Positions 1 through 9,578 are shown, counted from the stretch's first letter. The stretch: 64,000 nt of DNA from an uncultured Lachnospiraceae bacterium (GCA_910588125.1 CAJUPI010000011.1:1-64000), one strand, 5' to 3'. The notes: a model not told the origin generated them from the sequence alone. Made by a program: numbers and translations.

Positions 1-102
1 ATTCTTGATCCCGAAACCGGAAAAAGCAGCAGACCCTTTCCCGCCGCTTCCCGCTTCTTTTTCTATGGCGTACCCTCTGAGAAAATCAACTGAATGACAT
101 TG
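1..102 (+). repeat. Palindromic intergenic element, copy A (cut by window edge)
   Basis: This is the right part of a dispersed palindromic element. It holds the GGAAAAAG and CTTCCCGCTTC arm blocks, the GGCGTACC block, and the terminal block GAAAATCAACTGAATGACATTG ending at 102. The first 30 bases match, in reverse complement, the interior of the long copy at 26075-26385, including the GATCCCGAAACCGG segment. It is therefore a long-type copy whose left side lies outside the window. It lies just downstream of the minus-strand GGDEF-EAL gene and could also act as a transcript-end hairpin. Confidence 0.75.
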
Positions 103-118
103 ATATTCTCATTTGTCC

Positions 119-1498
119 TTACCGTTTCAGCACTTCCTTCTCATGCTCTACTACTTTTTTCGAATTATCCAGTGAGCTGCCCAGCACCGCAAATAAATCC
201 TTCTCCGGCAACGTCGGTGCAAAATAGAAGCCCTGCTGCAAATGGCATCCAAATTGCTGTAAAACATCGGTCTGGTTCTGCGTCTCCACACCTTCTGCAA
301 TCAGTTGCTTGCCAATCTTTTTAGCAATCTGGGTTAATCCCTCCAGTACCGGCGCTGACTGCGGATCCGTCTCTAACTGCCACACAAACATCCGGTCGAA
401 CTTCAGGGTATCCACCGGCAGCTCGAGGATACGCGCCAATCCGGAATATCCGGAGCCAAAATTATTCAAGATCAACTCCACTCCCAGCTCCTCTAACTCC
501 TGCATCAACACCATAATATTTACATAGGCCATGCTGACAGCATACTCCTCTATTTCAATGGCAAGCTTGCCGGCCGGAATATCATAAGTGCGGATCACCC
601 GCCCCACTTCATCTAAAAAGTCCCCCTGCAAAAGCAATACCGGCGAAATAGCTATGGCAATGGAGTCAAACTCCTTTTCCTGGCTGATGAGCTGATGAAT
701 CATGGAAGCAACCCGCTCAAGCGCATAATACTCCACAGTCCGAATCTGCCCGGTGTCCTCTGCGATCGACAAAAACTCGGAACTTCCTACCATTCCAATA
801 TCCTTGACAAAGATACGCATGTAAAATTCCGCCCTGGTAAACCTTCCTCTTTTGAGATCGTAGGTCGGGCGATAACGTACCTCCACCTCATTGTTGGCAA
901 AGGCTGTGCTCAAATAGCGGGTAATCGCCTGGCGCCTCTGGAAACGGGTATGCATTTTCATGTCATAGACCGCGTATTGGCTGCCATCCATCTCCGCTGC
1001 ATGAGAAACCGCCAGATCCAGACATTTCAGCATCTCACCGGCATTGGTCGCATATCCCGGGTATGCGCACAGGCCCATACGGATCGAACACAGGCAATCC
1101 GTATCTCCGACCGTCCAGCTGTATTCAAACCGGTCAATCAGCTGCTCAGCCAGCCGGGATGCCTCTCCCATAGTACGATCCCGCAAGATAATAATGAACT
1201 CCACGCCGACATAGCGATAGACCTTGCACCGCGTCTTCTGCTCCAGAAAGTCAAGAATCTGCTCCAGCAGCTCCTCACAATATTCAAAGCCAAACAATTC
1301 ATTCATTCTTTTGAAATTCTCGAGGTACACCTTCAGCACAACGCCGCGATATCCCAACAGAAACTGCGCTTCCAGATGATTGTAGCAGGTTTTGCTGTCG
1401 CTCTGCTTTTTATTCTCCATCAATGCCTGTTCCGCCGCCAGCCGCCTGGCATCCTCGATTTCCATTGTTGTTTCTTCCTTTTTCCAAAATAAGCCCAT
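119..1498 (-). CDS. Degenerate GGDEF-EAL domain protein (probable c-di-GMP receptor or regulator)
   Basis: The 459-residue protein has no membrane segment. A GGDEF-like domain spans about residues 45-180 and an EAL-like domain about 190-435. The GGDEF signature reads VGVEF (97-101), so diguanylate cyclase activity is unlikely. In the EAL half the EAL motif reads AEF (223-225) and the metal-binding DD pair reads NN (345-346). The EGVET motif (402-406) and the LPVDTLKFDR strand remain. Loss of these residues in both domains suggests a c-di-GMP-binding or protein-binding regulator rather than an enzyme. GGGAG lies 8 bases before the ATG, and a sigma-A promoter lies at 1540-1568. It is transcribed alone, away from the 1.7-9.5 kb operon. 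Confidence 0.88.
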   Translation of the reverse strand: MGLFWKKEETTMEIEDARRLAAEQALMENKKQSDSKTCYNHLEAQFLLGYRGVVLKVYLENFKRMNELFGFEYCEELLEQILDFLEQKTRCKVYRYVGVEFIIILRDRTMGEASRLAEQLIDRFEYSWTVGDTDCLCSIRMGLCAYPGYATNAGEMLKCLDLAVSHAAEMDGSQYAVYDMKMHTRFQRRQAITRYLSTAFANNEVEVRYRPTYDLKRGRFTRAEFYMRIFVKDIGMVGSSEFLSIAEDTGQIRTVEYYALERVASMIHQLISQEKEFDSIAIAISPVLLLQGDFLDEVGRVIRTYDIPAGKLAIEIEEYAVSMAYVNIMVLMQELEELGVELILNNFGSGYSGLARILELPVDTLKFDRMFVWQLETDPQSAPVLEGLTQIAKKIGKQLIAEGVETQNQTDVLQQFGCHLQQGFYFAPTLPEKDLFAVLGSSLDNSKKVVEHEKEVLKR

Positions 1499-1539
1499 AG
1501 TATTTTCTCCCTTGGAAGTATTATTTATACGCTGAAACC

Positions 1540-1568
1540 ATTATAGCTTAAAAACCATTCTTTTACAA
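1540..1568 (-). promoter_or_regulatory. Sigma-A promoter for the GGDEF-EAL gene
   Basis: On the minus strand a TTGTAA -35 box (1563-1568) is followed after 17 bases by a perfect TATAAT -10 box (1540-1545). The start codon at 1498 is about 40 bases downstream. Confidence 0.7.
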
Positions 1569-1650
1569 GCGCGAAACCATTCCGCTAAACTGCTGATAAC
1601 CGCCGGGGAAACATCCGAATAACAGAACTGCCACCACTGCCGGCAGACAG

Positions 1651-1690
1651 CAAAGAAGCGCTTATGCCTGACTCACATAAGCGCTCTTTG
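1651..1690 (-). terminator. Rho-independent terminator of the ruvA-to-Nudix block
   Basis: A hairpin has the stem AGCGCTTATG / CATAAGCGCT with flanking AAAG/CTTT pairing and a 9-base loop. It begins a few bases after the Nudix stop codon. The T-tract is short on the minus strand, so termination may be only moderate. Confidence 0.65.
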
Positions 1691-1696
1691 TCCGAA

Positions 1697-2149
1697 CTAA
1701 AAATACTTTTTGCTGCCCCAGAGGTTGGCCTTTTTCAGATCCAGATATTCGTTATAAGCCTTCTCTAAAATCTGTTTTTCATTGGAAAACTTCAACAGAT
1801 GATAAGCCTCATAAAACTTATAATAGCCGGAATCCATAAAATGTTCCTCCCGTTGTGGTTTGCTGTAATAGCTGTCAGCCATCATCAAATACCAGTGAAC
1901 ATCCTTCTCCACCATATCCTGAGGAGTGGTGAAAGAATATGAGCTTTTCCCGATATACTTGATAATAGAAGCGCTGACACCGGTTTCCTCTTTTACTTCC
2001 CGAAGAGCCGTCTCCTTATATTCTTCTCCTGCTTCTACAGTTCCCTTCGGCAATACCCAGCCCTCATACTTATTCTTATAATTCTTGTACAGAACCAGTA
2101 TTTTACCCCGAAAAATAACCACACCTCCACAGCTCGTTGCCTCAATCAC
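1697..2149 (-). CDS. Nudix hydrolase
   Basis: The 150-residue protein is of the usual size for the family. It carries a complete Nudix box (Gx5Ex7REVxEExGV, about residues 36-58) that binds metal and cleaves nucleoside diphosphate-linked substrates. The substrate cannot be told from sequence. The start is GTG with GGAGG 7 bases upstream; there is no ATG in a better place. It is the last gene of the minus-strand run from ruvA and is followed by a hairpin terminator. A 113-base gap separates it from the penicillin-binding protein upstream, so it may also have its own promoter. Confidence 0.9.
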   Translation of the reverse strand: MIEATSCGGVVIFRGKILVLYKNYKNKYEGWVLPKGTVEAGEEYKETALREVKEETGVSASIIKYIGKSSYSFTTPQDMVEKDVHWYLMMADSYYSKPQREEHFMDSGYYKFYEAYHLLKFSNEKQILEKAYNEYLDLKKANLWGSKKYF

Positions 2150-2262
2150 TGCAATCCCTCCTGTATCGGCGGCATCGATAAGATGCCTCCATGGTGTGTC
2201 ACAAGACTGGTTTTAGTATACCTCGTTTCGCTGCAAGATGCAAGGAAAAAATCGCGCAAGTA

Positions 2263-3705
2263 TCATCTGGCAAAATACCGATCGAAAATACTGCGGGCAA
2301 TCGGGGCGGCAATCTGGCCGCCGGATCCGGCTTCCTCCACTACTACCGTGACTGCCAGACGAGGATTTTCCACAGGGGCAAACCCGGTAAACCAAGCATG
2401 GGTTTCGCGTCCGGCTTCAAACTCGGCAGATCCCGTTTTGCCGGCAACCGTATAAGCATCGGTCCGCACAGCCGAGCCGGTCCCTTCTGTCACTACCAGA
2501 CGCATCAAGCCCGTTAATTCCTGTGACTCCTTGGCGGTCATCAGACTGCCGGCCGATTCCGGCAAAAATTTCTTTACCTCTTCCCCTGCCGCGCTTTCTA
2601 CCCGTTCCACAAGATACGGCTTCATCAATATTCCTCCGTTGGCAATGGCCGCCGTAATCAGCTCATTATGCATGGGGCTAATCTGCGTATTCCCCTGGCC
2701 AATCGATGTCTGAAGCACCTCCCAGATATCGGCTCCCTCATTCATGGTAAAAGAACTTTTACTGTAGGTCAGCGGCAAGGGAAGATCCTGATTAAACAAA
2801 AGCTGCTCTGCCAAATCATGCATTGCGCCCAGATTCAGCTCCTGCCCCAGAGCAGCGAAAGCTCCGTTACACGAATTGGCAAATGCCTGCTCCAGCGTCT
2901 GATGGCCATGGACATTACCGTGATAGCAGGATATCGTATAGTCCCCGCATGTATAAACCCCTTCGCAATCAAAGGTGTAATCCCTCCAGGTATCCGGATG
3001 TTCACGGATATATTCCAAAGCCGTCAGCATTTTAAAGGTAGATCCCGGGGGATAGAGTCCTTGAAAGGCCCGGTTTAAGAGCTGCGCCTGCGTATTGTCA
3101 CCGGCAATCAATCCATCCCAGTCCGCCTCCAGCGTATTCGGATCAAACTCTGGCCGGGATATCATCACCAGTATCCGTCCGGTATCCGGCTCCATGGCAA
3201 TCACTGCCCCCCGTCTCCCTCCCAATGCATCCGATGCTACCTGCTGCAAATCCACATCCAGGGTAGTGATCACATTATCCCCAATATTTTTCACGCCAGA
3301 AAATTCATTCACCGTCTGCTCCACCAAATTGATATGAGAGGTCAACAGATAAAAATTCGCCAGCGCCTCCACCCCTGTTTTTCCATGATCCGAATATCCT
3401 ACCGCATGGGCAAGCAATGCCCCATACGGATAGACCCGGCGCTCATTTCCCTCCTCGTCCTTCTCTGTCCTCGCCAGAACATGTCCATCGTTGCTTTGCA
3501 ATTCCCCCCGAATAATCCGATCGGAAAAACGATCCAACCGTGCATTGTAAGAATTGTTGATCACAGTTTCTCCGCGTACCTGCAGAAAATATCCAAAATA
3601 GCCAATCATTCCCACAAACAATCCTACCATCAGATAGGTGATCCACAAAATACTTTTATTGGCATCCGGATTCGGCTTCGTCTTCTTCATAATCCTCCTC
3701 ATCAT
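2263..3705 (-). CDS. Class B penicillin-binding protein (peptidoglycan transpeptidase)
   Basis: The 480-residue protein has a short cytoplasmic N-terminus, one transmembrane anchor (about residues 18-41), a short pedestal region, and a transpeptidase domain from about residue 160. The three catalytic motifs are visible: STFK (SxxK), SCN (SxN) and KTGSAE (KTG). The class cross-links peptidoglycan outside the membrane together with a SEDS glycosyltransferase. Its gene overlaps the upstream FtsW/RodA gene by 50 bases, the usual pairing for such a partner. Alternative starts are the adjacent ATG at 3702 and the ATG at 3690; the latter has AGGAGG but only 3 bases of spacing. Whether it serves elongation, division or sporulation is not decided by the sequence. 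Confidence 0.92.
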   Translation of the reverse strand: MMRRIMKKTKPNPDANKSILWITYLMVGLFVGMIGYFGYFLQVRGETVINNSYNARLDRFSDRIIRGELQSNDGHVLARTEKDEEGNERRVYPYGALLAHAVGYSDHGKTGVEALANFYLLTSHINLVEQTVNEFSGVKNIGDNVITTLDVDLQQVASDALGGRRGAVIAMEPDTGRILVMISRPEFDPNTLEADWDGLIAGDNTQAQLLNRAFQGLYPPGSTFKMLTALEYIREHPDTWRDYTFDCEGVYTCGDYTISCYHGNVHGHQTLEQAFANSCNGAFAALGQELNLGAMHDLAEQLLFNQDLPLPLTYSKSSFTMNEGADIWEVLQTSIGQGNTQISPMHNELITAAIANGGILMKPYLVERVESAAGEEVKKFLPESAGSLMTAKESQELTGLMRLVVTEGTGSAVRTDAYTVAGKTGSAEFEAGRETHAWFTGFAPVENPRLAVTVVVEEAGSGGQIAAPIARSIFDRYFAR

Positions 3706-4999
3706 TCTTCTTCAGGATATACAGCCCCTGAATCACTCCAAATAAGATAAACGTACTGAGGATTGAACTGCCTCCATAGCTAATCAACGGTAACGTTACT
3801 CCCGTAGACGGGATAAACTTAATAACGCCTCCCACGGTCAAAAACACTTGAATCAAATACTCTATTCCCAGGCCAAAAGCTATCAGCTTATAAAAAACTG
3901 CCTGCATCCGCACTGCCACCATCACAAACTGTAAAAAGCATCCCAGACAGATAAGCAGTACACAGAGCGCAAAAATCCCTCCCAGCTCTTCCGAGATCGC
4001 AGCAAAAATGAAATCCTTCTCCACCACCGGAATCTTATAGGGCATTCCCTGATAAAGCCCCATGCCGAACCAGCCGCCTGTTCCCATGGCAAACAAGGAC
4101 TGGGTGATTTGATAGCCCCGGTTATCAATATCAGCCCAGGGATTCCTCCAGGCGGCTACCCGGGTCCTCACATGGGCAAACATAGTATAAGCCAGCACCG
4201 ATGCGCCGCTGCCGCCCAGAACGCCAGCCAACAGATAAAGCCAATTGCTGGTAGCCACAAAAAGCATAGCCAGATAAGTCACAAAAAAAATCAGCGCGCT
4301 TCCCAGATCCTTAGAAAGTACCAGAACCAGTACATGAGCGGCTGCCACAGCCGTAGTCGCTGCCACTGTCACAAAATCAGTGGAACGATAAAACATAGTA
4401 GCCACAAAAAACACAAAACTGATTTTCACAAACTCGGAAGGCTGCAAAGAAAAGCTTCCCATACTGACAGAGAGCTGAGCCCCATAACTGTTGTTGCCCA
4501 CCATCCAAACCACGATCAACAACGCCAGCCCCAGCGAACCATACACCCAGGGAATCTTGGAAAGCTGCCACACCCGATCCATGATAAACGGGATAATCCA
4601 TGTCACCAATGCTGCCGCTGCCACAATAATAAACTGCCTGACCGCCTTGTCAAAAGAAAGCCTCGTCAGAATAATCCAGCTCACACACAAGAGCATGCAC
4701 ATATTATTGACCAGAATCCGGGTCAAATTGCGGTAAAACAGCTGATACAGCCCGATATATGCCGCCAGAAAAACCACCTGCGCCAGATAAAACAGCACGA
4801 TCCGCTCATCCTCGGATTTCAAATACAAAATCAGATTGGCCAAAAAATGCAAAATAAACATTGCTGCATTCTGCTTTCGGCACACCCGCCTCTGTTTCCT
4901 CTCTTCGTGAAACCGAAAATAACTGAAGTTCAGATACGTATAGGCAGCAATCAACAGTATCATCAGATACTTTGACACCTCAATGATTACATTAACCAT
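3656..4999 (-). CDS. SEDS-family peptidoglycan polymerase (FtsW/RodA/SpoVE type)
   Basis: The 447-residue polytopic membrane protein has about 10-12 hydrophobic segments and an acidic C-terminal tail. Family signatures are QPSEFVKISF, the loop KDLGSALIFF, and near the C-terminus STGVTLPLISYGGSS. SEDS proteins polymerise lipid II glycan strands and work with a class B PBP, encoded here by the overlapping downstream gene. The start codon lies 3 bases after the U32 peptidase stop, and the ribosome site GGAGTGAGG overlaps that stop, so the genes are translationally linked. It is longer than a minimal RodA because of an N-terminal extension of extra membrane segments. Confidence 0.93.
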   Translation of the reverse strand: MVNVIIEVSKYLMILLIAAYTYLNFSYFRFHEERKQRRVCRKQNAAMFILHFLANLILYLKSEDERIVLFYLAQVVFLAAYIGLYQLFYRNLTRILVNNMCMLLCVSWIILTRLSFDKAVRQFIIVAAAALVTWIIPFIMDRVWQLSKIPWVYGSLGLALLIVVWMVGNNSYGAQLSVSMGSFSLQPSEFVKISFVFFVATMFYRSTDFVTVAATTAVAAAHVLVLVLSKDLGSALIFFVTYLAMLFVATSNWLYLLAGVLGGSGASVLAYTMFAHVRTRVAAWRNPWADIDNRGYQITQSLFAMGTGGWFGMGLYQGMPYKIPVVEKDFIFAAISEELGGIFALCVLLICLGCFLQFVMVAVRMQAVFYKLIAFGLGIEYLIQVFLTVGGVIKFIPSTGVTLPLISYGGSSILSTFILFGVIQGLYILKKNDEEDYEEDEAESGCQ

Positions 5000-5002
5000 G
5001 CC

Positions 5003-7303
5003 TCACTCCACTTTGCGCTTAAAATGCCCGCGGGTAAACTCCTTAAAAGGCGCCGGGATATCTTTCCCTCTCCGAAAATGTTCCCCAAACGCATGTAGCA
5101 CCGCCTGTATTTGCTGCGGCTTCTCAATCGTAAAAGAAAGACGCAGTACCGCTGGCGCCAGTTCCTTCACCTGCCGGTTAAATCCCAGCAATGACAACGG
5201 ATCCGGATTATAAATCGTATTATAGCAAAACCGGCAGTGATTTTTTACCGGAAGACGTTTCCCTGTCCGATCTCTGATATATAGCGCCTCCGGACGCTGG
5301 CTGCAGCCTTCCAACGTCCGCCGGACGCATTGTGCCGAAACCATAGCCGGCAGATATCCATATCCTGACAGTTCCTTTCCCCGGCACCCCAGCCTCTTTA
5401 ACTCCTGCCAGTTCAACTCTAAAGGCAGTGTCAGCCTCGCTGCCCCCGCCGCCGTCATCACCTCACAGGCCCGCCGGTTCATCCCGTAAAGATTCGCATC
5501 CAGTACCACAGGAATTCTTACATTCTGCTCCTGCAAGAACACCATCTCCTCCAGAGAGCGCAAAATCAATTCGTCAAACCCTGCCTTCTTTAGCTCCCGG
5601 ATATACGTCATAAAATATTGTTCGGCTCTTTCCCGAAAAATATGCGGCAAAATTAACGCGCACTGCTTCCCCGACTCATGGCAAATGTTCACTGCCCTCT
5701 GCCAGTCCGCTGCCGGAAAACCGCAGGCATCCAGATATATCTCATCTACATCCGGATGTTTTGCTGCTGTGAGCAGCCCTTCCGGTTCTTCCAGAGACAC
5801 ATGCAGACGTAATGCCGGAGAATTTTGTCCACAGGCCTCAGCATCGCCAGCCGTCTCCCTGCCACTTTCTGGTTTGCAAGATTCTGTCTCATCCGGTTTT
5901 CTTTCGCTTTTTCCGGTTCCGGAAGCCTCCTCCCGGCGATATCCCTCCAGAATCCTGCTCTCCAGCTCTTCCAGCCCGCGCCGGCGCAGATCGTTTAACT
6001 CCTGCACAGAGACAAAGCAGCTCCCGGCAAGCTTCACCTCCAGGTTTCGGAAATAAAAGGGAGTCCCTCCCGTCTTATTGAGCTGCCTGCCTAAGCGTTC
6101 CCTTGTCATTGGCTGGTTCCTGGCCGTCTGTACCGCTTTTCCCCAGACCTCGGCCACGATCTCCCTGCCGTCTCTTTCTCCTTTTTCCTTATCCTGCCAG
6201 CCGCCGGATTTCAGCCTCAGCATCGCCGGCTCTCCCTCCCGGATCTCCAATATCCCCTCGATTGCTTCCTGTCTTCTCGCATTCACGTATTTTTGATCCA
6301 GACTGTCAAACAAAGTAGCATCGGTCTCCCGAAATCCCGGTTTTCCTCTCAGGGAAATCATCTCCCGACCATTGTGCTGCCGGTAGTATCCTTCCGTAAA
6401 GCCGCCACGGTCAAACAGCTCCAGCAGCATCCGTTTATCTGCCGGATCTACCCGATAACCGTCCCGTCCGTTTTTCCGATAACAATCCACATATTTCCGA
6501 TATACACTCACTACTCCTGCCGTATAACGAGGGCTCTTCATTCTCCCTTCAATCTTCAGAGAATTGACTCCTGCCTCCAGAATATCCGGCAGGATATCCA
6601 AAGTGCACAGATCCTTTAAATTCAGCACATACTCGCCGGACGGACGGCCCCTCCTTTTTCCATTGCCAGATAGTCCGCCCTCCCTGCCAATTTCCACATC
6701 ATAAGGCAGACGGCATGGCTGCGCACATCGTCCCCGGTTCCCGCTGCGCCCGCCGATCAGACTGCTAAGCAGGCATTGTCCCGAATAACAATAGCAGAGA
6801 GCCCCGTGGACAAAGCTTTCAATTTCAATATCTACCTTGTCCCGAATCCTGGCAATCTCCTCCAGTGACAGCTCCCGGGCCGTCACGATCCGCGACGCCC
6901 CTAGCTTTTGAAACAACTGGGCCGAGCGATATCCGGTAACCGTCGCCTGCGTACTGATATGCATCGCCAAATCCGGAAAATGCTCCCGAAGCAGTGCCAA
7001 TACGCCCAGATCCTGTACGATCGCCGCATCCAGCCCCTGTCGGTAATACGGCTTCATAAAATCCGGCAGCTCCTCAAACTCGCCTTCCTTCACCAATGTA
7101 TTTACCGTCATATACAACCGGCAGCCATGGAGATGGGCATAATCAATCGCCGCCAAAAATCCGTCTTCTTCCGGATTATCTGCATAAGCCCGTGCTCCGA
7201 ACCGACTCCCGCCCATATATATGGCGTCTGCTCCGGCATTGATGGCAGCGACCATACTCTCTGTCGAGCCGGCCGGCGCCAAAAGTTCTATCTGCGGTTT
7301 CAA
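5003..7303 (-). CDS. U32 family peptidase / DUF3656 protein
   Basis: This large member of the U32 family (about 766 residues) opens with the typical ELLAPAGS strand. It carries the core Cys-containing segment ALCYCYSGQCLLSS followed by GGRSGNRGRCAQPCR (about residues 170-205). The second half contains the DUF3656 region, and a further Cys pair (CRFCYN) lies near the C-terminus. Bacterial U32 proteins are annotated as collagenase-like peptidases or as RNA hydroxylation factors (RlhA-like), so the activity is uncertain. I place the start at the TTG at 7303, which has GGGAG 7 bases upstream. An earlier in-frame TTG at 7324 directly abuts the zapA stop. A low-complexity, charged insertion lies near residues 480-520. 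Confidence 0.87.
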   Translation of the reverse strand: MKPQIELLAPAGSTESMVAAINAGADAIYMGGSRFGARAYADNPEEDGFLAAIDYAHLHGCRLYMTVNTLVKEGEFEELPDFMKPYYRQGLDAAIVQDLGVLALLREHFPDLAMHISTQATVTGYRSAQLFQKLGASRIVTARELSLEEIARIRDKVDIEIESFVHGALCYCYSGQCLLSSLIGGRSGNRGRCAQPCRLPYDVEIGREGGLSGNGKRRGRPSGEYVLNLKDLCTLDILPDILEAGVNSLKIEGRMKSPRYTAGVVSVYRKYVDCYRKNGRDGYRVDPADKRMLLELFDRGGFTEGYYRQHNGREMISLRGKPGFRETDATLFDSLDQKYVNARRQEAIEGILEIREGEPAMLRLKSGGWQDKEKGERDGREIVAEVWGKAVQTARNQPMTRERLGRQLNKTGGTPFYFRNLEVKLAGSCFVSVQELNDLRRRGLEELESRILEGYRREEASGTGKSERKPDETESCKPESGRETAGDAEACGQNSPALRLHVSLEEPEGLLTAAKHPDVDEIYLDACGFPAADWQRAVNICHESGKQCALILPHIFRERAEQYFMTYIRELKKAGFDELILRSLEEMVFLQEQNVRIPVVLDANLYGMNRRACEVMTAAGAARLTLPLELNWQELKRLGCRGKELSGYGYLPAMVSAQCVRRTLEGCSQRPEALYIRDRTGKRLPVKNHCRFCYNTIYNPDPLSLLGFNRQVKELAPAVLRLSFTIEKPQQIQAVLHAFGEHFRRGKDIPAPFKEFTRGHFKRKVE

Positions 7304-7324
7304 TCCATTTCTCCCTTCTCCCAA

Positions 7325-7759
7325 TTAGAGGCGGATCGCCTTATTTTCCGAAGCCGTTCTCCTCTGTGTTGTGGAAGAACGCTCTCTTTTCGGCTTTTCC
7401 GACGGCTCCTCCTGCTTCTCTGGCCGCGGTATCTGCTCCTTTATCAGCTTCTCCATCTTCATCTGTGTCGTGATCAATTCATGCTTCAGGCTGTATATCT
7501 CCTTTTCCAACTCGGATTTGTCATTTTCCAGCCGGTTTGCCCGCTCCTCTTCCTTAAAATAATCATCTGCTATATTCAATTGAAGTAGAACTGCCTGATA
7601 GTCGGAACTCAAGCGGGAAAAGCCTTCTGCCTCCCGCAGCTTTCCAATCTTCCCGTTGAGATAGGCAGCCACCTTCTGCAGATACATCTCCTCCTCAGCT
7701 CCACTTAATTTGTATATTTTTCCATCAATCAAGACTTCCATCTGGTTCTTTTGATTCAC
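7325..7759 (-). CDS. zapA: Cell division protein ZapA
   Basis: The protein of about 144 residues has a ZapA head domain (EVLIDGKIYKLSG near the N-terminus). A long coiled coil follows (ERANRLENDKSELEKEIYSL) and then a basic, proline-containing tail. ZapA bundles FtsZ filaments at the division ring. The position between ruvB and a U32 peptidase is common in Clostridia. The best start is the GTG at 7759, with AGAGG 9 bases upstream. An in-frame TTG at 7768 touches that AGAGG and so is poorly placed. The basic tail after residue 110 is longer than in Bacillus ZapA. Confidence 0.85.
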   Translation of the reverse strand: MNQKNQMEVLIDGKIYKLSGAEEEMYLQKVAAYLNGKIGKLREAEGFSRLSSDYQAVLLQLNIADDYFKEEERANRLENDKSELEKEIYSLKHELITTQMKMEKLIKEQIPRPEKQEEPSEKPKRERSSTTQRRTASENKAIRL

Positions 7760-7812
7760 GTTTTCCAACCTCTGATCTTTCCTGGCTTTTTCTTATAGTT
7801 TCGATATCTCTG

Positions 7813-8808
7813 CTAAATAAATGGCATATCCAAATGCCGGTAGGCATGTCTGGTCGCCACTCTTCCTCTGGGAGTCCGGTTTAGAAACCCATTCATCAGC
7901 AAATATGGCTCATATACGTCCTCCAATGTACCGGCGTCTTCTCCCAGCGCCGCCGCCAGCGTATCCAATCCCACCGGGCCGCCATCAAACTTTTCAATAA
8001 TTGTCAGCAAAATACTCCTGTCATTATGATCCAGTCCCACTTTATCCACATCTAAAATATCCAAGGCAAAATCCGAAACCTCTTTCGTAATCACCCCATT
8101 ATATTTGACCTGGGCAAAATCCCGCACTCTTTTTAACAACCGGTTCGCCAACCGCGGCGTCCCCCGTGAACGGCGGGCAATCTCTGCCGCGCCTTCCTCC
8201 TCGATCTCCACTCCCAACATCTGAGCCGAACGCCGGACAATAACCGTCAGCTCTTCTGGCGTATAGAATTCCAGCTTTTGAATCACCCCAAAACGATCCC
8301 GTAAAGGCGCTGTCAATAGCCCAGCCCTGGTAGTGGCTCCCACCAGGGTAAAATGAGGCAGATCCAAACGGATAGACCTGGCTGAGGACTCCTTTCCCAG
8401 CATAATATCAATGGCAAAATCCTCCATCGCCGGATACAGCACTTCTTCCACCTGCCGGTTCAGCCGGTGAATCTCGTCTACAAAAAGCACATCTCCTTCC
8501 TGAAGGTTATTGAGAATAGCCGCCATCTCCCCCGGCTTCTCGATGGCAGGTCCCGACGTCACTTTCATATGAACCCCCATCTCATTGGCAATGATTCCTG
8601 ACAATGTAGTCTTCCCCAGACCCGGAGGGCCGTAAAACAGCACATGATCCAGCGACTCTCCCCGTGCCTTGGCCGCATCCAGATAGACCTTAAGATTTGT
8701 CTTGATCTTCTCTTGTCCAATATAATCCTTTAACATCTGCGGACGAAGATTCGGCTCAATTGCCCGATCTTCCTCCGTCACCTCTGTCGTTATTATTCTC
8801 CGTTCCAT
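7813..8808 (-). CDS. ruvB: Holliday junction branch migration helicase RuvB
   Basis: This standard-length RuvB (about 331 residues) contains a Walker A motif (GPPGLGKTT), a Walker B motif (VLFVDEIHRL), a sensor region (GATTRAGLLTAPLRDRFG) and the C-terminal winged helix (GFLNRTPRGRVAT). It forms the hexameric motor that, with RuvA, drives Holliday junction migration. The ATG at 8808 has GGAG at 6 bases; an upstream TTG at 8820 overlaps that site and is less likely. It lies directly downstream of ruvA. No ruvC is seen, as expected in Firmicutes, which use RecU. Confidence 0.97.
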   Translation of the reverse strand: MERRIITTEVTEEDRAIEPNLRPQMLKDYIGQEKIKTNLKVYLDAAKARGESLDHVLFYGPPGLGKTTLSGIIANEMGVHMKVTSGPAIEKPGEMAAILNNLQEGDVLFVDEIHRLNRQVEEVLYPAMEDFAIDIMLGKESSARSIRLDLPHFTLVGATTRAGLLTAPLRDRFGVIQKLEFYTPEELTVIVRRSAQMLGVEIEEEGAAEIARRSRGTPRLANRLLKRVRDFAQVKYNGVITKEVSDFALDILDVDKVGLDHNDRSILLTIIEKFDGGPVGLDTLAAALGEDAGTLEDVYEPYLLMNGFLNRTPRGRVATRHAYRHLDMPFI

Positions 8809-8860
8809 TCTTCGCTCCAACTATCCCTATCTTAATCGCCTGTCATCCAAAGCCTTCCTC

Positions 8861-9484
8861 TTATATCAGAAATTTAAGCGAAGCTTTCAGTACCGCCTCT
8901 GCCGTCATCCCTTCATCCACAGGCACCTGCCGCACAGCCTTCGACGCCTCTGACAGGGAATATCCCAAAGCTACCAGGGCTTCCACCGCCTCCCGGGCCA
9001 CGCCGTCCGCCACTGCCGATGATATCGGGGCGGCCCCTGTATTTTGACTGTTTTCGTCCATCCCTCCCGGCAGAATGTCCTCTGCTTTGATCCGATCCTT
9101 CAGATCCAGAATCACCCGCTTTGCCGTCTTTGGCCCAATGCCCGGTGCCCGGGCGATACTCCTCACATCCTCAGAAATAATCGCTATTCTAAGCTCCTCC
9201 GGCCTGATGGCCGACAAAATCCCCAGCGCTGCCTTTGGGCCGATGCCATTCACTCCCAAAAGCATCCGGAACATCTGCAGATCCTGCCGGCTTAAAAATC
9301 CATACAATGTCATGGCATCCTCACGCACCTGAAAAGCAGTATAAATCCGCATCTCTTCCCCCGTATGGGGAAGCCGTTCCAGAACAGACAAAGGAACTCG
9401 AATATTCCAGCCGATATTACCTGCCTCCACAACAATCCCGTCCTCAAAGACTTCCACCAGAGGCCCTTTTATATAAGAAAACAA
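8861..9484 (-). CDS. ruvA: Holliday junction DNA-binding protein RuvA
   Basis: This is a RuvA of about 207 residues: an N-terminal OB fold (FSYIKGPLVEVFED), two helix-hairpin-helix motifs (VNGIGPKAALGIL and APGIGPKTAKRVI), an acidic linker, and a C-terminal domain that binds RuvB. I choose the TTG at 9484, which has GAGGAG 8 bases upstream and gives the family-typical N-terminus MFSYIKG. An ATG six codons earlier (9502) lacks a ribosome site. It heads the minus-strand block ruvA-ruvB-zapA-U32-FtsW-PBP-Nudix. Confidence 0.96.
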   Translation of the reverse strand: MFSYIKGPLVEVFEDGIVVEAGNIGWNIRVPLSVLERLPHTGEEMRIYTAFQVREDAMTLYGFLSRQDLQMFRMLLGVNGIGPKAALGILSAIRPEELRIAIISEDVRSIARAPGIGPKTAKRVILDLKDRIKAEDILPGGMDENSQNTGAAPISSAVADGVAREAVEALVALGYSLSEASKAVRQVPVDEGMTAEAVLKASLKFLI

Positions 9485-9578
9485 TGTTCTTGCTCCTCTC
9501 ATTCAAACTGTCTTTGGACATCATATCATATCACAATCACAAGTGCAAGTACAAGACCGAACAAAGATTCGTTGCCTA

